Shown in pieces: positions 1-11,742 of a stretch of DNA of 64,000 nucleotides. A program made the translations under genes and the position numbers. Source of the stretch: Psococerastis gibbosa (Eukaryota > Arthropoda > Insecta > Psocodea > Psocidae); the NCBI GenBank assembly GCA_963971405.1, contig OZ020490.1:4497897-4561896 (forward strand), in the 5' to 3' direction. Numbering within the stretch: position 1 is the stretch's first letter; each line of letters begins with the position of its first letter. The notes below the pieces were generated by a model, which saw nothing but the letters and a program-made list of their open reading frames with translations, was not told the origin of the DNA and did not search any database.

Positions 1-788
1 TAGGTAAGTGTTTCTTGTTTACGCGTGTCGCGTGGTATCATGTTTGTTTACAAATGGCGCTTGGTTAATTTTTAAAGGCCCAAATTGGTGTTTTTTTATT
101 TTCTTGCGAAAAATATCTTTGTGTTAAATTTAAATTTAGCTTCCTCCCCTAATACTCTGCCCTTCCCAATGCCCCAGTGACTGGTGAGTGCTTTCCGACC
201 CCGTTGGGCTGACTTAAATACAAAGTACAAATCCTCTATACAGACGCCGTGGGTAGCTTTTGTGAACAATTACCTTACCTAGCTACATACTGTATAAAGT
301 ATAACTTATGGTAAGTAAATTTGAGCAGTAGGCTACATATAGTATATGTATTTATTTATGTATGTAGCTATGCTATTGCATATTTCAGTGAAGGAAGGGT
401 AGCGCGTTTGCCTTGTACACTACAATAGCTAATTTATTTACTGTAAGTATTTAGGCATTCATTGCCATGGTTGCCGGTTTCCATTGGCTAGTATCTGTAC
501 TGTATGTGTGGGTGTGCATGCACTATGCACGTAGAGCTAAAGCCTAAACTAATGGATGGATTTTGATCAAACTTCACACATATATTAAGGGACACGAGCA
601 CAAAACAGAAGGATTGCAAATTTCACTGCCCCCAAAAATCAGGTTTTCAATTTTTTTTCCTAAAAAACGGCTCTAACGATTTTGATTAAATTTTAAGAGA
701 TGTTAGTCATAAAAATCAATAAAAATACCAAAGTCACTTCCTCCAGAAAATTTGTGTAATTCAGAAAATAATTTATTTCAGTGCAAGC

Positions 789-3233
789 ATGTCAGAAAAA
801 CGTGGAAAATTGTCCGGATATCAGAACAAGCTAAAACGACAGAAGAGAGAAGAAGAAAATATAAAGTTGAGTAAAGCTATGAAGGCCTTCACCAGCAACA
901 ATAATTCAACCGAAGAATCGCCTGTGATATTGAATTGTCACGCATCCGAGCCGATAAATGATGATACACCATCGGGACCATCCAGTTCTAACGAAGTCTC
1001 TGAATTAAGTTCTGACCCAGCCTTATGGGGATTTTCAATTACTTCGGCAATTCGTCAAATATTGGTAGAAAGGGGCCCGCAACAAGTACGACAATTCCAA
1101 TTTCCAGCCAACAGCTCAAAACGTAGATTTGTAGCATCAAATTATGAGATGGTTTTGCAAAATGGCGAAGTTGTACAAAGAAATTGGCTCATTTATTCTG
1201 TTTCAAACGACTCCGTGTTTTGTTTCTGTTGCAAACTTTTTGATCAGTCAGACGTCTCTCAATGGCCAAAAGCAGGCTTTTCCGATTGGCAGAATATTGG
1301 CAGAACCCTCAAGTCTCATGAAAAATCGAAATACCACAGGGATGCCTTTCGAAAATGGAAAGAATTTAACTCAAGATTGCGGATGAAAAGAACCATAGAC
1401 GATGAGTACCAACGACTTACTGAAATGGAGATTCAGCACTGGAGAGGAGTCATTAAAAGAATAATTTCTTTAATTAGGGCGTTGGCAACGCAATGTTTAG
1501 CTCTGCGAGGATCAAATGAACATTTGTTTGCCGAAAATAACGGAAACTTTCTTAAATTTATAGAATTTCTTGCAGAGTTTGATCCTGTTATGGAGGAACA
1601 CATTAGAAGAGTTCAAAGGGCATCAGACAAACCGTCTGTTACTTATTTAAGCAACCGTATACAAGATGAATTGATTCAATTAATGGGGCAAACTGTTTTA
1701 GAAAAAATTTTGGAATTAACAAATACAGCTAAGTATTTTTCAGTGATAGCAGATTGTACGCCTGATGTAAGCCATACTGAGCAACTGTCCTTAACAGTAA
1801 GAATTGTTACCCTCAACAAAAAAATTAAAAAGTATGAAATTCATGAATTTTTCGTTGGGTTTTTTGAGGCTACCAATTCGACTGGTGAAGCTTTGGCTGA
1901 GCTTATTCTGGCGCATTTAAAGAAATTGGGATTCACGTTGAAGTGGTTAAGAGGTCAGGGATACGACAATGGCGCCAACATGAAAGGAGTGAGAAAAGGT
2001 GTACAAAGTCGCATCCTTAAAAATTATCCTCGAGCTTTTTATGTGCCATGTGCAAATCATACTTTAAACCTTGTTGTAAATGATGCGGCTTCATGTACCT
2101 TGGAAACCACATCATTCTTTTCTACCGTACAAGAACTATATAACTTTTTATCCGCTTCTACAAAGCGTTGGGAGGCCTTAAAAAAACATGTCACTCAGTT
2201 GACTATCAAACCCTTGAGTGCTACTAGATGGTCTAGTAGAATCGATGCATTGAAACCACTGAGGTATCAACTAGGCGATGTGTATGACACATTGATAGAT
2301 ATCATGGAAGATGAAAGGACTGACGAAGAGGCTAAAGTAAGAGCTAGAGGGTTGGCTAGAAGCATTAATAATTACAAATTTATCTGTGGGTTAGTTCTGT
2401 GGTATAATATTTTATTTGAAGTGAATGTGGTTTCCAAGTTACTTCAATCAATTACAATAAATCTTTCGGACTGCGTAACACTTTTATCAGAGACAATTAA
2501 CAGGATTCAAGCATTTAGAGAAGCAGGGCTGGAGCATATAAAAATTACAGCCAACGAAATCGCAGACGAAATGGAATGCAATAAGGAATTCCCTAAAGAA
2601 ATGGAGGTAAGGGCCAGAAAAAAAAAGCGACAATTTGATGAAAAAGCAGAAGATGAACCTTTAAATGAAGAAAAAAAATTTGCTGTAAATTTTTTTTATT
2701 ATATTTTAGACAAAACCATTACTTCATTGTGTGAGCGATTCCAACTTCTACAAAATCATAGTAAGAATTTCCAATTTTTATATGATATCTATAAAATTAG
2801 AGATATTGATGACGAAACTCTTGAAACTTTTTGTAAAGAACTTGGAAATATTTTAACAGCTGACAATGAATCTGATATAAATGGAATTGATTTACAAGAT
2901 GAGTTGCGTGATGTGGCCCGTTTATTGCCTAAATCCATGAAGCCTTTAGACACTCTCAATTATTTAGTGGAAAACGAGTTGGAACCGTTGTACGCCAACC
3001 TAATTGTGGCCTTACGAATACTCCTCACCCTGCCCGTATCTGTTGCGAGTGGGGAGAGGAGCTTTTCAAAACTGAAAATAATTAAAAATTATTTAAGAAA
3101 TTCTATTAGTCAACTGAAACTGTCCAACTTAGCTGTAATATCGATTGAGTCTGGCTTGGCCGCCACTCTCGACTATACTGATTTGATTGACGAATTTGCC
3201 AAATTGAAAGTAAGGAAAGTAAAATTGAAGTAG
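789..3233 (+). CDS. hAT-superfamily transposase, ZMYM1/DUF4371-like
   Basis: Uninterrupted 814-residue frame. An N-terminal TTF/BED-like zinc finger lies at about residues 130-190 (a Cys-x-Cys-Cys group followed by two His near GRTLKSHEKSKYHRDAF). The RNase H-like hAT core follows: a first acidic motif around ADCTPDVSHTEQLS, then GYDNGANMKG and the family hallmark CANHTLNLVVNDA. The C-terminal hAT dimerisation region (VASGERSFSKLKIIKNYLR) ends the protein. The family cuts and pastes DNA in the nucleus; relatives have been domesticated as ZMYM proteins. The ATG is preceded by an acceptor-like ttatttcag at 773-781, and the window opens with a donor-like GTAAGT at 3-8, so a 5' non-coding exon may lie to the left. 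I could not identify convincing terminal inverted repeats, so mobile copy versus host gene is unresolved. Confidence 0.88.
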   Translation: MSEKRGKLSGYQNKLKRQKREEENIKLSKAMKAFTSNNNSTEESPVILNCHASEPINDDTPSGPSSSNEVSELSSDPALWGFSITSAIRQILVERGPQQVRQFQFPANSSKRRFVASNYEMVLQNGEVVQRNWLIYSVSNDSVFCFCCKLFDQSDVSQWPKAGFSDWQNIGRTLKSHEKSKYHRDAFRKWKEFNSRLRMKRTIDDEYQRLTEMEIQHWRGVIKRIISLIRALATQCLALRGSNEHLFAENNGNFLKFIEFLAEFDPVMEEHIRRVQRASDKPSVTYLSNRIQDELIQLMGQTVLEKILELTNTAKYFSVIADCTPDVSHTEQLSLTVRIVTLNKKIKKYEIHEFFVGFFEATNSTGEALAELILAHLKKLGFTLKWLRGQGYDNGANMKGVRKGVQSRILKNYPRAFYVPCANHTLNLVVNDAASCTLETTSFFSTVQELYNFLSASTKRWEALKKHVTQLTIKPLSATRWSSRIDALKPLRYQLGDVYDTLIDIMEDERTDEEAKVRARGLARSINNYKFICGLVLWYNILFEVNVVSKLLQSITINLSDCVTLLSETINRIQAFREAGLEHIKITANEIADEMECNKEFPKEMEVRARKKKRQFDEKAEDEPLNEEKKFAVNFFYYILDKTITSLCERFQLLQNHSKNFQFLYDIYKIRDIDDETLETFCKELGNILTADNESDINGIDLQDELRDVARLLPKSMKPLDTLNYLVENELEPLYANLIVALRILLTLPVSVASGERSFSKLKIIKNYLRNSISQLKLSNLAVISIESGLAATLDYTDLIDEFAKLKVRKVKLK

Positions 3234-3335
3234 CCTAATATTGTTAAAATGTACCATTATGCCAGTAATTACTTTCCATTTTATGAGGAGTTTCATGAAG
3301 AACTAGGAAAATTCTTTTTTATAACTTCAATGCGT

Positions 3336-3348
3336 AATAAATAATAAA
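3336..3348 (+). promoter_or_regulatory. Polyadenylation signals after the hAT transposase
   Basis: Two AATAAA hexamers (3336-3341 and 3343-3348) lie about 100 nt after the transposase stop codon, the usual position for a cleavage/polyadenylation signal. Confidence 0.55.
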
Positions 3349-3525
3349 TTTTTCTCGATGAAGATGGTTTTGTTTTTATTTGGGAAATATATTATGTACC
3401 TATGGTGCTATACATATATTATATATAGGGCCTATACACTATATACGTATATATAATATATGCATACAAGAGGGCGCCATTTTCGAACCTTGCTTCATGC
3501 TTGAAAAATCCACGGCACGGCACTG

Positions 3526-3809
3526 GGTTGTGCTCTGAAATTTATACTAAGATGCGGGGTGGTGGGGGGTGGAGGCGGAGTCATCCTCGCTCCTGATTGG
3601 CTCCCTACTACCTCAACCTGATTTCCGGATGATGACCCCAGTTTCTTTGCTGTAGTCTTCTTTAAGGCTGGATACCAAATTCTATTGACCTTTAATCCTT
3701 CTTCTTTCCTATTGAAGTTATGCGGGTGCTTGTGGATCTCTATAGCCTCTCTGTGTAACCGAGGGTGGTATGAAGAAGTTGTAGAAAGTACTGTAGCATC
3801 TTGAAATTG
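3526..3809 (-). repeat. Inverted arm of the Penelope-like fragment
   Basis: This 284-bp stretch is a near-perfect reverse complement of 4264-4547. On the minus strand it encodes the same C-terminal residues of the GIY-YIG protein (IEIHKHPHNFNRKEEG and onwards). Both arms have the same length. Inverted partial copies flanking one another are a known habit of Penelope-like elements. Confidence 0.9.
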
Positions 3810-4635
3810 GGAAAAACGAGAAAAACGGGAACTCAAGCACTTAGACACGGCACTGCAATCGAATGGATACAGCGCACGAGAAATAGCCCGCGCCATCCGA
3901 CCCCGCATGAATAGATCCGCTCGGCAAGACGCACCCCCAAGTACTACTGGCCTACTCTGCCTTCCATTCATCAAGGGAGTCTCAGACCGTATAGGTAAAC
4001 TCTTCTTACGGCACAATGTGAAGACTATTTACAAGCCTACGAGTAAATTAAATAGTTTGTACAGATCAGCCAAAGATAGCCGGGACCCGATGACGTTAGC
4101 AGGTGTTTACAGGATTCCGTGTTCGTGTGGAGAAGTATATATAGGTACTACGAAACGAAGCTTAAAAACCAGGATTGATGAACATAAACGAAACTGCCGT
4201 CTTCTACAGTCGGAGAAGTCTGCAATCGCTGAGCATGTTCTAACACAAACCGGTCACATAATACAATTTCAAGATGCTACAGTACTTTCTACAACTTCTT
4301 CATACCACCCTCGGTTACACAGAGAGGCTATAGAGATCCACAAGCACCCGCATAACTTCAATAGGAAAGAAGAAGGATTAAAGGTCAATAGAATTTGGTA
4401 TCCAGCCTTAAAGAAGACTACAGCAAAGAAACTGGGGTCATCATCCGGAAATCAGGTTGAGGTAGTAGGGAGCCAATCAGGAGCGAGGATGACTCCGCCT
4501 CCACCCCCCACCACCCCGCATCTTAGTATAAATTTCAGAGCACAACCTCCTGCCCTCACAGTCGCTGCTGAGCCTCCGAGATACAATCTTAGAAGTCTAC
4601 GCAGTTCCACTGAAGATGTCGACCGCAGATGTTGA
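3805..4635 (+). pseudogene. Penelope-like element, C-terminal GIY-YIG endonuclease fragment
   Basis: The frame is open from 3805; the first ATG is at 3907. It encodes the linker after the Penelope reverse transcriptase (HLDTALQSNGYS, then GVSDRIGKLFLRHNVKTIYKP) and the GIY-YIG nuclease. In the nuclease, GVYRIPCSCGEVYIG carries the GVY and YIG strands with the Penelope-specific CxC, followed by the catalytic-type Arg of SLKTRIDEHKR and KSAIAEHVLTQTGH with the CCHH-type zinc ligands. The reverse transcriptase itself is absent, so this is a 5'-truncated, non-autonomous remnant. Its 5' boundary is exactly the junction with the inverted arm. A Pro-rich, low-complexity C-terminus follows the nuclease. 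Confidence 0.85.
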
Positions 4636-4664
4636 CGAAACGTTTGGAAGTTCTCTTTCACTTC
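4592..4664 (+). ncRNA. Type I hammerhead ribozyme of a Penelope-like element
   Basis: All core elements are present in order. CUGAAGA (4610-4616) is the CUGANGA box. After one extra U, stem II is GUCGAC (4618-4623) paired with GUUGAC (4631-4636) around a 7-nt loop. GAAA is at 4637-4640. Stem III is the minimal self-complementary ACGU (4640-4643), and U4644 is the H17 cleavage base. Stem I is UUCCA (4605-4609) with UGGAA (4645-4649), continued after an internal loop by GAAGU (4592-4596) with ACUUC (4660-4664). Penelope-like elements are known to carry such ribozymes; the tiny stem III suggests dimeric action. Activity is inferred only. Confidence 0.8.
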
Positions 4665-4984
4665 GACCACGGCCCATCAGCCCGGATTCTACTGGTTCCT
4701 CATTGAAGTATAATGTTTCTGTAAATTAGTCATTTTAACCCTTGCTTTCATATTTGGTATGATTAATTCTTCTTTTTTTGACATATCGTAGAATTTTACG
4801 CCTTGCTGGTTATTAAACCTTGCAGAGTTCTTAAATCTGGGCTTTCAAGCCATTATGAACGAAGCCAAGGTTTGCAGAACTTGTACGGTATTTAATTTTG
4901 GCCCCATAGCTTGTGACAAAGTCCATCTCACCCATAGCGGGATATAGAACGATTGGGAACACATGAGTCATAACATATTTTCAC

Positions 4985-5225
4985 CATTCGCTATCTAAGG
5001 TCCAAATGTAGATTCCGACACTGAAGTACTTTCTGCATTTTGATGAAGACATTGCGAGCTTGTTCGCGAATTTTCTGCCTTACCTCCCACTCACTGTTTA
5101 CAATGCATCCGAGATACCGATACTGTTTATATTGTATTACAGGCGCACTGTCCAGAATAATAGTCTGATGTATTTTTGCCCGCGTAGTTACGGCCATCTC
5201 CTTCTTCGTCCGCAAGTTAATGAAG
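4985..5225 (-). pseudogene. LINE reverse-transcriptase fragment (thumb region)
   Basis: Minus-strand frame containing YRYLGCIVNSEWEVRQKIR and ARNVFIKMQKVLQCRNLHL, the typical segment just after the catalytic domain of RTE/Jockey-like reverse transcriptases. No complete domain survives on either side, so it is a dead fragment. Confidence 0.65.
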
Positions 5226-5250
5226 ACAACCGCAACCCACTAATAATAAT

Positions 5251-5396
5251 ATAAAACCCTGAGCGCTTTTAACGAGAACTACCACCTACTGCAGGCCTAA
5301 ACATCACATTTGCCACTTCTCTTCGGTTGAGCAAGTCTCAAATCGTTGACTCGGTGTAACTGTGCTAGAGGATTTCGAAAGCGCTCAGGGTTTTAT
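5251..5396. mobile_element. MITE-like element with 19-bp terminal inverted repeats
   Basis: The 146-bp segment begins ATAAAACCCTGAGCGCTTT and ends with its reverse complement. It has no coding capacity. The TSD is not clear, so the superfamily is unassigned. Confidence 0.6.
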
Positions 5397-7054
5397 GCCT
5401 ACTAACATTAGTGGCTTTCTTAGAGTGTTATTTTATTAACGCTTATTTGGGTTTGATTAACTCTTGTTATTATAACAAGTTTTTAAAACAATATTTTATT
5501 GTTTATTCAATAAAATTAAATAGGCTACCTACCACTAAGTTACGAGTAGGTAGCCTAATCCAATTTCTTTTACTGCATACAGGCGCGGATGTAAAATGAG
5601 ACCAAGACCTAAGATTAAAATAAGAATAAAAAAGATGAATTTTGCAAAAAATTGCTAATATAATCAGACCTCTTAAAAGGGGGAGGCACTTGTCAGTGGC
5701 GTAACGATAGGTTTTCGAAGGGGGCGGTGTATAATTTGGCGGCTCCAACCATTTTCATAAAAGTTTATAAAATGGGGAAAGCCGTTCTCATGGACGTACC
5801 TACGCAGCTTTTAAATTAATGACCTTAGGGTCATTTGCGCATGAACCAGAGGGTTCGGAAATATGAAAAGGGGCCCGGGGGTCTTCCCCGGTTAAAAATA
5901 TAGCCCCCCCCCCCCCCCCCCCGTAGATCCGCGCCTGACTGTATGGATACGGCGAATATATTTTATTTAGTTTTTTGAACTCTTTCAGACCTAGAATTAC
6001 TTCAAGAGACAACTTTTTGTCAATTGTTGCTTACTCTGATGCAGTAGAATTCGGAAAGTGTTGGGTATAGGTAGTTGATTTAAAGGATAGGGGATTTTAG
6101 GGGATGAACAGGATATCCAATCCTGTGGCCACCTACCACATATTTTTTCGGCCAATCAGAGCACACCTTCAACACTTCCCAACAACAACAAATCCCGTCG
6201 TGGCTACAAGGCGTCTTCTAATTGGTAAAAAAAAGTGTCCAGAAGACGTCACAGGTGGCAATCAGATTGTAAAAAATATCCCAGGTGGTTGCAATAAGTC
6301 CCGTCTCTCCTAAAGAGAACTCAAGTTTGCTATACCACACTAAATAGGCTACTGGTAATAAATAAAAACACTTGTTTGCTAACTAAACTTTTTAATACAG
6401 GCCAATGACATTTTTCATTTGGAAAAGTTTCCTCTAGAACTCACGAATATACTGTGTAGGTACTGCACAGTATGGTAGCAACAATATAGAATTAATTAAT
6501 ACAAATAACATAAAGCTTATAAATTAATAGTTGTAGGGAGTCAGTCGGAACAGCCCAGGCCGAGACTTGCCTTTACTATAAGGTAAGGGACCAGATACAA
6601 TATAGGAGGGAGCCCTACATTAAAATTTTTCAAATCACATTTTATTGGGAATATTGATGAAATGATTCATACCAATATTAATGAGCCGACGAAAGGTAAA
6701 GAAAGAGTCACTCTGAATTGGAACTTGGAATTTCAGTGTTACATAACACCAAATACTTACTATTATAAGTAGGGCACTATATTAGACAGGTATTGTCATC
6801 CGCCATTTTGAATCTGCTCTATAAGCAAAGCATTGGGTGTTTACCTATTTATTTTTAGAAATTTATCGTTATTTATTTATTATCATTTAAAAAACGTTCT
6901 ACCAATTAAGGAAGTGTTTAATAAAAAAAATACTAAACCGGGCTTTCGTTTTTTTCAATCTTTTACTTTCATAACTTAATACTTCAATACGTACCATATA
7001 GGAATTATAGGATACAAAATGGCGGATGACAATACCCGGGTTTATAGTGCCTTA
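5397..7054. other. Repeat-rich intergenic DNA without a recognised gene
   Basis: AT-rich DNA with a short hairpin at about 5520-5558 (arms GGCTACCTAC / GTAGGTAGCC), a C-run near 5907-5922 and only short random frames. Nothing protein-coding is recognisable. Confidence 0.5.
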
Positions 7055-7189
7055 GGCGGGGTTTCCACATACGTCAATGGTAAATATGGTTTTGACGTGG
7101 TAGCAGACATTTTTAGTATGTCTTTAATGTCTGCTAAAACGTCAATTTCATATTTCTCATTGATCATTGACGTATGTGGAAACCCCGCC
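7055..7189. mobile_element. Harbinger-like MITE, 135 bp
   Basis: Near-perfect palindrome with terminal GGCGGGGTTTCCACATACGT and its reverse complement, flanked by TTA (7052-7054) and TAA (7190-7192). Three-bp TWA targets are typical of PIF/Harbinger elements. The interior has the GGTAGCAGAC block shared with the other MITEs of this window. Confidence 0.7.
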
Positions 7190-7716
7190 TAAATTATAAG
7201 CATACACAGCAATTAAAAACAAGGCCCAATTCATAATGAAATTTTCTTTAACTTGCGTCGAGATTACGTCATCGATTGAAGACTACGATATCAATATTTC
7301 CTGAGAAATTTGATTTTAGCAGATAAAATGGATAGGTAGCGATTTGCTCATATTTTAACACAAAGAAATTCCAGTTTCCCACCTCATTGTAGTTTGGTTT
7401 GAAAGCCAGGCCGCAGAATCTGCCCTTAACTTTTAAAAAATTATGCCTTAGATATATACTACGATTAATTAATTATAATTAAAAAAATATGGAAAATATA
7501 AAATTGACTGTTAGGTAGGTATCGTTAAAACTGTCATGGCCGGCCAAGTATAGCCGCAATAATTAAGTAACGACCCTCACAAAAATAAAAAAATGGAGGG
7601 GAAAGACCAGATCGCCTCTGCTAATGTTTTGCCGCGGGTAGAGGTCCGAGACAACGTTGAATTCTACGAACCAAACCGTTTACTGCTCACTGTTGGCAAG
7701 AACATTTATTAGAACA

Positions 7717-7893
7717 GCAGCAGCCTGATCGAGGCGATTATAATACCGGTATTTATTTAATCCCCTGGTATTAAAAATGCAAACAAGATAATTTTATAAT
7801 GGAAAGTGCTATTCAAAATTTGTTTGTTTGCATTTTTAATACCAGGGGATTAAATAAATACCGGTATTATAATCGCCATGATCAGGCTGCTGG
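7717..7893. mobile_element. Palindromic MITE, family B
   Basis: Long hairpin with arms of about 75 nt that meet near 7810. The inner arms read TTAATCCCCTGGTATTAAAA and its complement. Related copies lie at about 35655, 44405, 46365 and 47820. No coding potential. Confidence 0.6.
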
Positions 7894-8426
7894 GAAATGA
7901 TTCATAACAACAACTCATAATAGTCATAGAAATATATTAACTAGAGCGGCGGGAGCCATAATATGCCTTACGAGGCACCCGTTAACCATAAGCCAACTAT
8001 CAGATATAAGTACCAACGCAAAAAATATCAAAGTCTTACACATTGCAGCAGCATAACAGAACGGATACCTGGACCCGGTCAAAAACTCTGTACTAAGATT
8101 GTGCAGGCTGTTTTCCCCGCCAAATTGCGTACTTATCTTGTGCAGGTTACACTAGCAGCCATATTGATAAAGGTCTCCAGCTACGGGATGATAATAGTTA
8201 ATTTCATCGTCAATTTTTCTCATTTCGGGGAGGGGGCGAGGGGCTGGCCCCCTCTTATATACGCCAATGACCTCACTAATACTAATGCAGCCAAATCCTT
8301 AGCAGAAAACTAAAATGTAGAACTAGCAGAAATTTTCATTAAATAGAAACTGACCATACATAAATAGGATATAGACTAAAATCGGTTTATTGCTTTCCAA
8401 TTTATACGTAGTATAAGGAAAGCTTT
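7894..8426. other. Unassigned intergenic DNA
   Basis: A 116-codon frame (7963-8313) has no recognisable motif. I see no other structure. Confidence 0.4.
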
Positions 8427-8800
8427 GTGATGGTCGAAATTTTCGATTCCGAGATTTCAACGGATTTACACGTTTTGAGGTCCCAGGAACCCAAAAAAGT
8501 GGTTTTTACAAAAATGTCTGTCTGTCGGTCGGTCTGTCGGTCGGTCTGTCTGTTCGTCGATTTCCGGGCAAACTACTCGGTGGATTTGAGTGAAATTTGG
8601 CATGTAGGTTCACAAAAATCATACCTCGGGACCATTTTTTTTTTTGGCTAACTCAATTTGGGGGGGGGTTTTATTTTCAAAAAACTCCAAAAAAACGTCT
8701 AAAAAAATTATTTCTCAAAAACGGCTCCAACGATTTCTTTTAAATTCTCGTAGATTGTAGTCGTTATTAATGTTGACAAAATGCGGGGGGTCGCTTGCCC
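8427..8800 (+). repeat. Dispersed repeat with GTCTGTCGGTCG microsatellite
   Basis: Contains an imperfect (GTCTGTCG)n run at about 8515-8550, then a block with CAAAAACGGCTCCAACGATT. The latter block also occurs at about 650-690, in the putative intron of the hAT gene, so this is a dispersed family. Class unknown. Confidence 0.5.
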
Positions 8801-11021
8801 CTTGATAGTTTGCTTCTGGGGGTAAAAAAATAAAAATAACTAAATTTTAATGAAAAAATGACTAAAAAATGCGAAACCTTTCTATCGATGATTTCTACCT
8901 TCAAGCATGTTTTAGGTGTTAAATTGAGTAACGAAACCGGATAGGTTGCTTTCCCAAAAAAAATATTTGGTTTTGCCCAAAAAATTATTTTTTGAAAAAA
9001 ATGATTGAAAATTCGCGCTCAAATGCATTGCATGCCCTGCCATTATTGCTGTGTGGTAATTAATGTGTTTGTTTGACCTATCGAGAATTTACCTCACTTC
9101 CAGTGACGTCAGGTGGACAACCCCCCCCCCCCCCCCCCCCCCCCCGAGATATCGGAAATTTAACCATAGGAAAAATATTTGCCATAAAATTACTAATTTT
9201 CTCTATCTAATAATTTTGATAAATTGGAAAGCATGTTCGAGTGAACTCGGACCGGTTCTTTAATTTACAACTATTTCGTAAATAGTACGGTACAGTACTA
9301 CGATATATAAAACCACTGCTGAACAATTAACTTAAATTAAATATAGTAAATTCCATAGTTTTCTGGCCATATTCACAACAAAAGAGAGCACTTAACCGTA
9401 TGTAAGCAAACGGCGCCTTATGATTCTACTGCTGATCAATTCATATACAGCTTCTAACCAGTTTAGGCCTACCATGCAGCACGGTACATTTTATTAAGTA
9501 ACGTAAAAATTCCATTGATCCAACGATAAAGCCATAACGTAGCTAAGCATTGACTCAGCTTACAAAGTCCTAAATTACTGTAGGTAGGTAAACTACCTGC
9601 TCTTACTTTCTAATGTGGAATGTCCGAAATTTGAGTTTCTTTTTCTTGAAAAGAAGAATCTTCGGCAGGCGGGGGTTTAGAATGTTTTTAACGGAAAACG
9701 GAAATATTTGCTTTTAAGGGGTGGTTAAAACCACCCTGCCCCCCCCCCTCGCCTGTTTATTATTATAAGTTTGGGATATTATTGTATGACACAGTTCTCA
9801 AAAAACAGACAGAGCTACAAAATCGCATCATAAACATCGTAAGCAGCTGTAATTTTTTTTTTTTTTCGTTTACCATCATACTCGTATGTAGGTTTACCCT
9901 AAGGGAAAGTAGGAAAGTGAGGGAAAATAGAAAAATAGAACTCCAGTTTTTCTAAGTAGAAAAATAATGCCATAAGGAAACGTGTTTCTCTATTATTCCC
10001 ACTTTATCTAACCGGTAGGTTGGGGAATTGCACTTGGGGAACCGAAAACGGCCATATTTGTTTTTTATTAGCTTTTAAATTTAGCTTTTTATTTTTATTT
10101 AATTGAAAAAAAATTAGCTCTACGATAGAAATTAATAAAAAAAAAAAAACATGTTGCAAGAGGTGGCCTACAGCAGAGGTTCATAAGTTAATAGCCAAAG
10201 GTAAAGAAACTTTAGAGGTAAGTTAGATTAGGTTTTTCTACTCCTAGGGGCGGAGGTATCATCACGCTGAGCTTTGTATTTTTTTTATTTTATTTTAGTT
10301 TTAGGGCAGGGTAAATTGTTATCTAGGTCTACTAGTGCGGCCTTACAATTACTGTGTATACATTTTTTTTCGTGTGTTCAATACACGTTCATTCATTCAA
10401 TCAGCTATTTCTCTATTTTCCCTTTTCAACTAACACAGTTAATACCCCTTATGAGCTTTCATCCACAAATGTAAAAATAATTAAGAAAAATACACGAATT
10501 ATTAAATTATTATGATCATACAATATAATGCTATCACCCTGGCACTTTTCAAATTTCTTCCGCTGACACACAAAAAAACATGCAGTAATAGTCTCAAAAA
10601 CATTTTCTCAACTAAAACAAAACTAATTGCCTTTATCAACTCAGTTAAGAGCAAATCACCCAAAACCACTACCTACACGTTTTTTGTACACGTGAAATTT
10701 CTCCTACAATATCGATCATATGCTAATAGAAATTCTTCTACTATTCTTCCACTTCTTACTCATTTACAACTCTATGATCAATATATTATAGGCAATTTAT
10801 AAGACTGCACAAAAAAGTCTAGTAGGGTGTAGGTACTATTGTTTCATAAAACATCAACCAATCTTCAATAGTTTTCCCAATCATATTAATGCCAATACCT
10901 TCAAGTCTACCGCAGACTAAGGAGTAGGTATACGTATAGTTCAGTAAAATGATTAAAAACTGTAAAAAGTAGGCAGTTTTACACAGCAACCAACCAGACT
11001 ATGTCGTCGTATTTATCTTCT
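8801..11021. other. AT-rich intergenic DNA, no gene seen
   Basis: Holds a C-run of about 25 (9121-9145), another near 9740, A-runs near 10140, and no frame with recognisable content. Part of 10130-10260 resembles 28255-28390 (ATGTTGCAAGAGGTGGCCTA-like), indicating another dispersed repeat. Confidence 0.45.
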
Positions 11022-11430
11022 TATTTATTTACCTTGTTAGCACCCCCTTAAGGTGTCATGGGACTCTCACTTTATTACATAACACAATCTCTGTCGTTTG
11101 CACGATTTTTGCGTTGGGCACGTATTCAACTCTTGGAACTTGTATATGTAAACCATGTAAACATAGCGCCAAGCTTCCATGTTTGAACTTGCTACGATAT
11201 GAATAAGGCAACCTCCTGATTATCGAGGATTCCGAGCAACTTGGCTGCAGCCCCTCACATGAATAATTATTTCTAATTGGACAGAAGTGAATAGTTGGCG
11301 GAACGGGACCCGGAACTTTCTTTACTGAAGTCCAGATCGTTATCCACTACGGCTTTCACCAGCAACACAATAACCGTTACACACAATTACCAAATCCCAT
11401 TAGATCAGCAAGTATGACAAGTCTGATAGG
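11022..11430 (+). repeat. Dispersed repeat, family F
   Basis: About 400 bp that is repeated at 33035-33425. Shared landmarks include CATAACACAATCTC, CTCCTGATTA..GAGGATTCCGAG and CCAGATCGTTATCCACTAC. No coding frame is conserved. Confidence 0.6.
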
Positions 11431-11742
11431 TTACTGGCAATATATATCATGTAAACGGTCATTGAGACCATCGAACATAGCAGTATATTGGATGCATAAT
11501 GTTATCAGATTGGTCGGACTGCAAATTGCTGCAAGTCAAGTACCAATATGAAACCCTGTGTTTCCACAAGCTATGGCCAATGGCAATCATCAAATTCATC
11601 AACTCTGTCAATAAACAACCAATCAACCAGTCTCAAATAGTTTTTTCAACCAATACGCCATCGTCGAGTCTATCGCAGACTACTACAACAGAACACGAAA
11701 TAGTTCATTAAAATGTTTAAAAACTGTAAAAATTAGGGAGCT

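Noticed and set aside
5800-6012. Gly-rich minus-strand ORF
   Set aside because: Its glycine run is a translated mononucleotide C tract.
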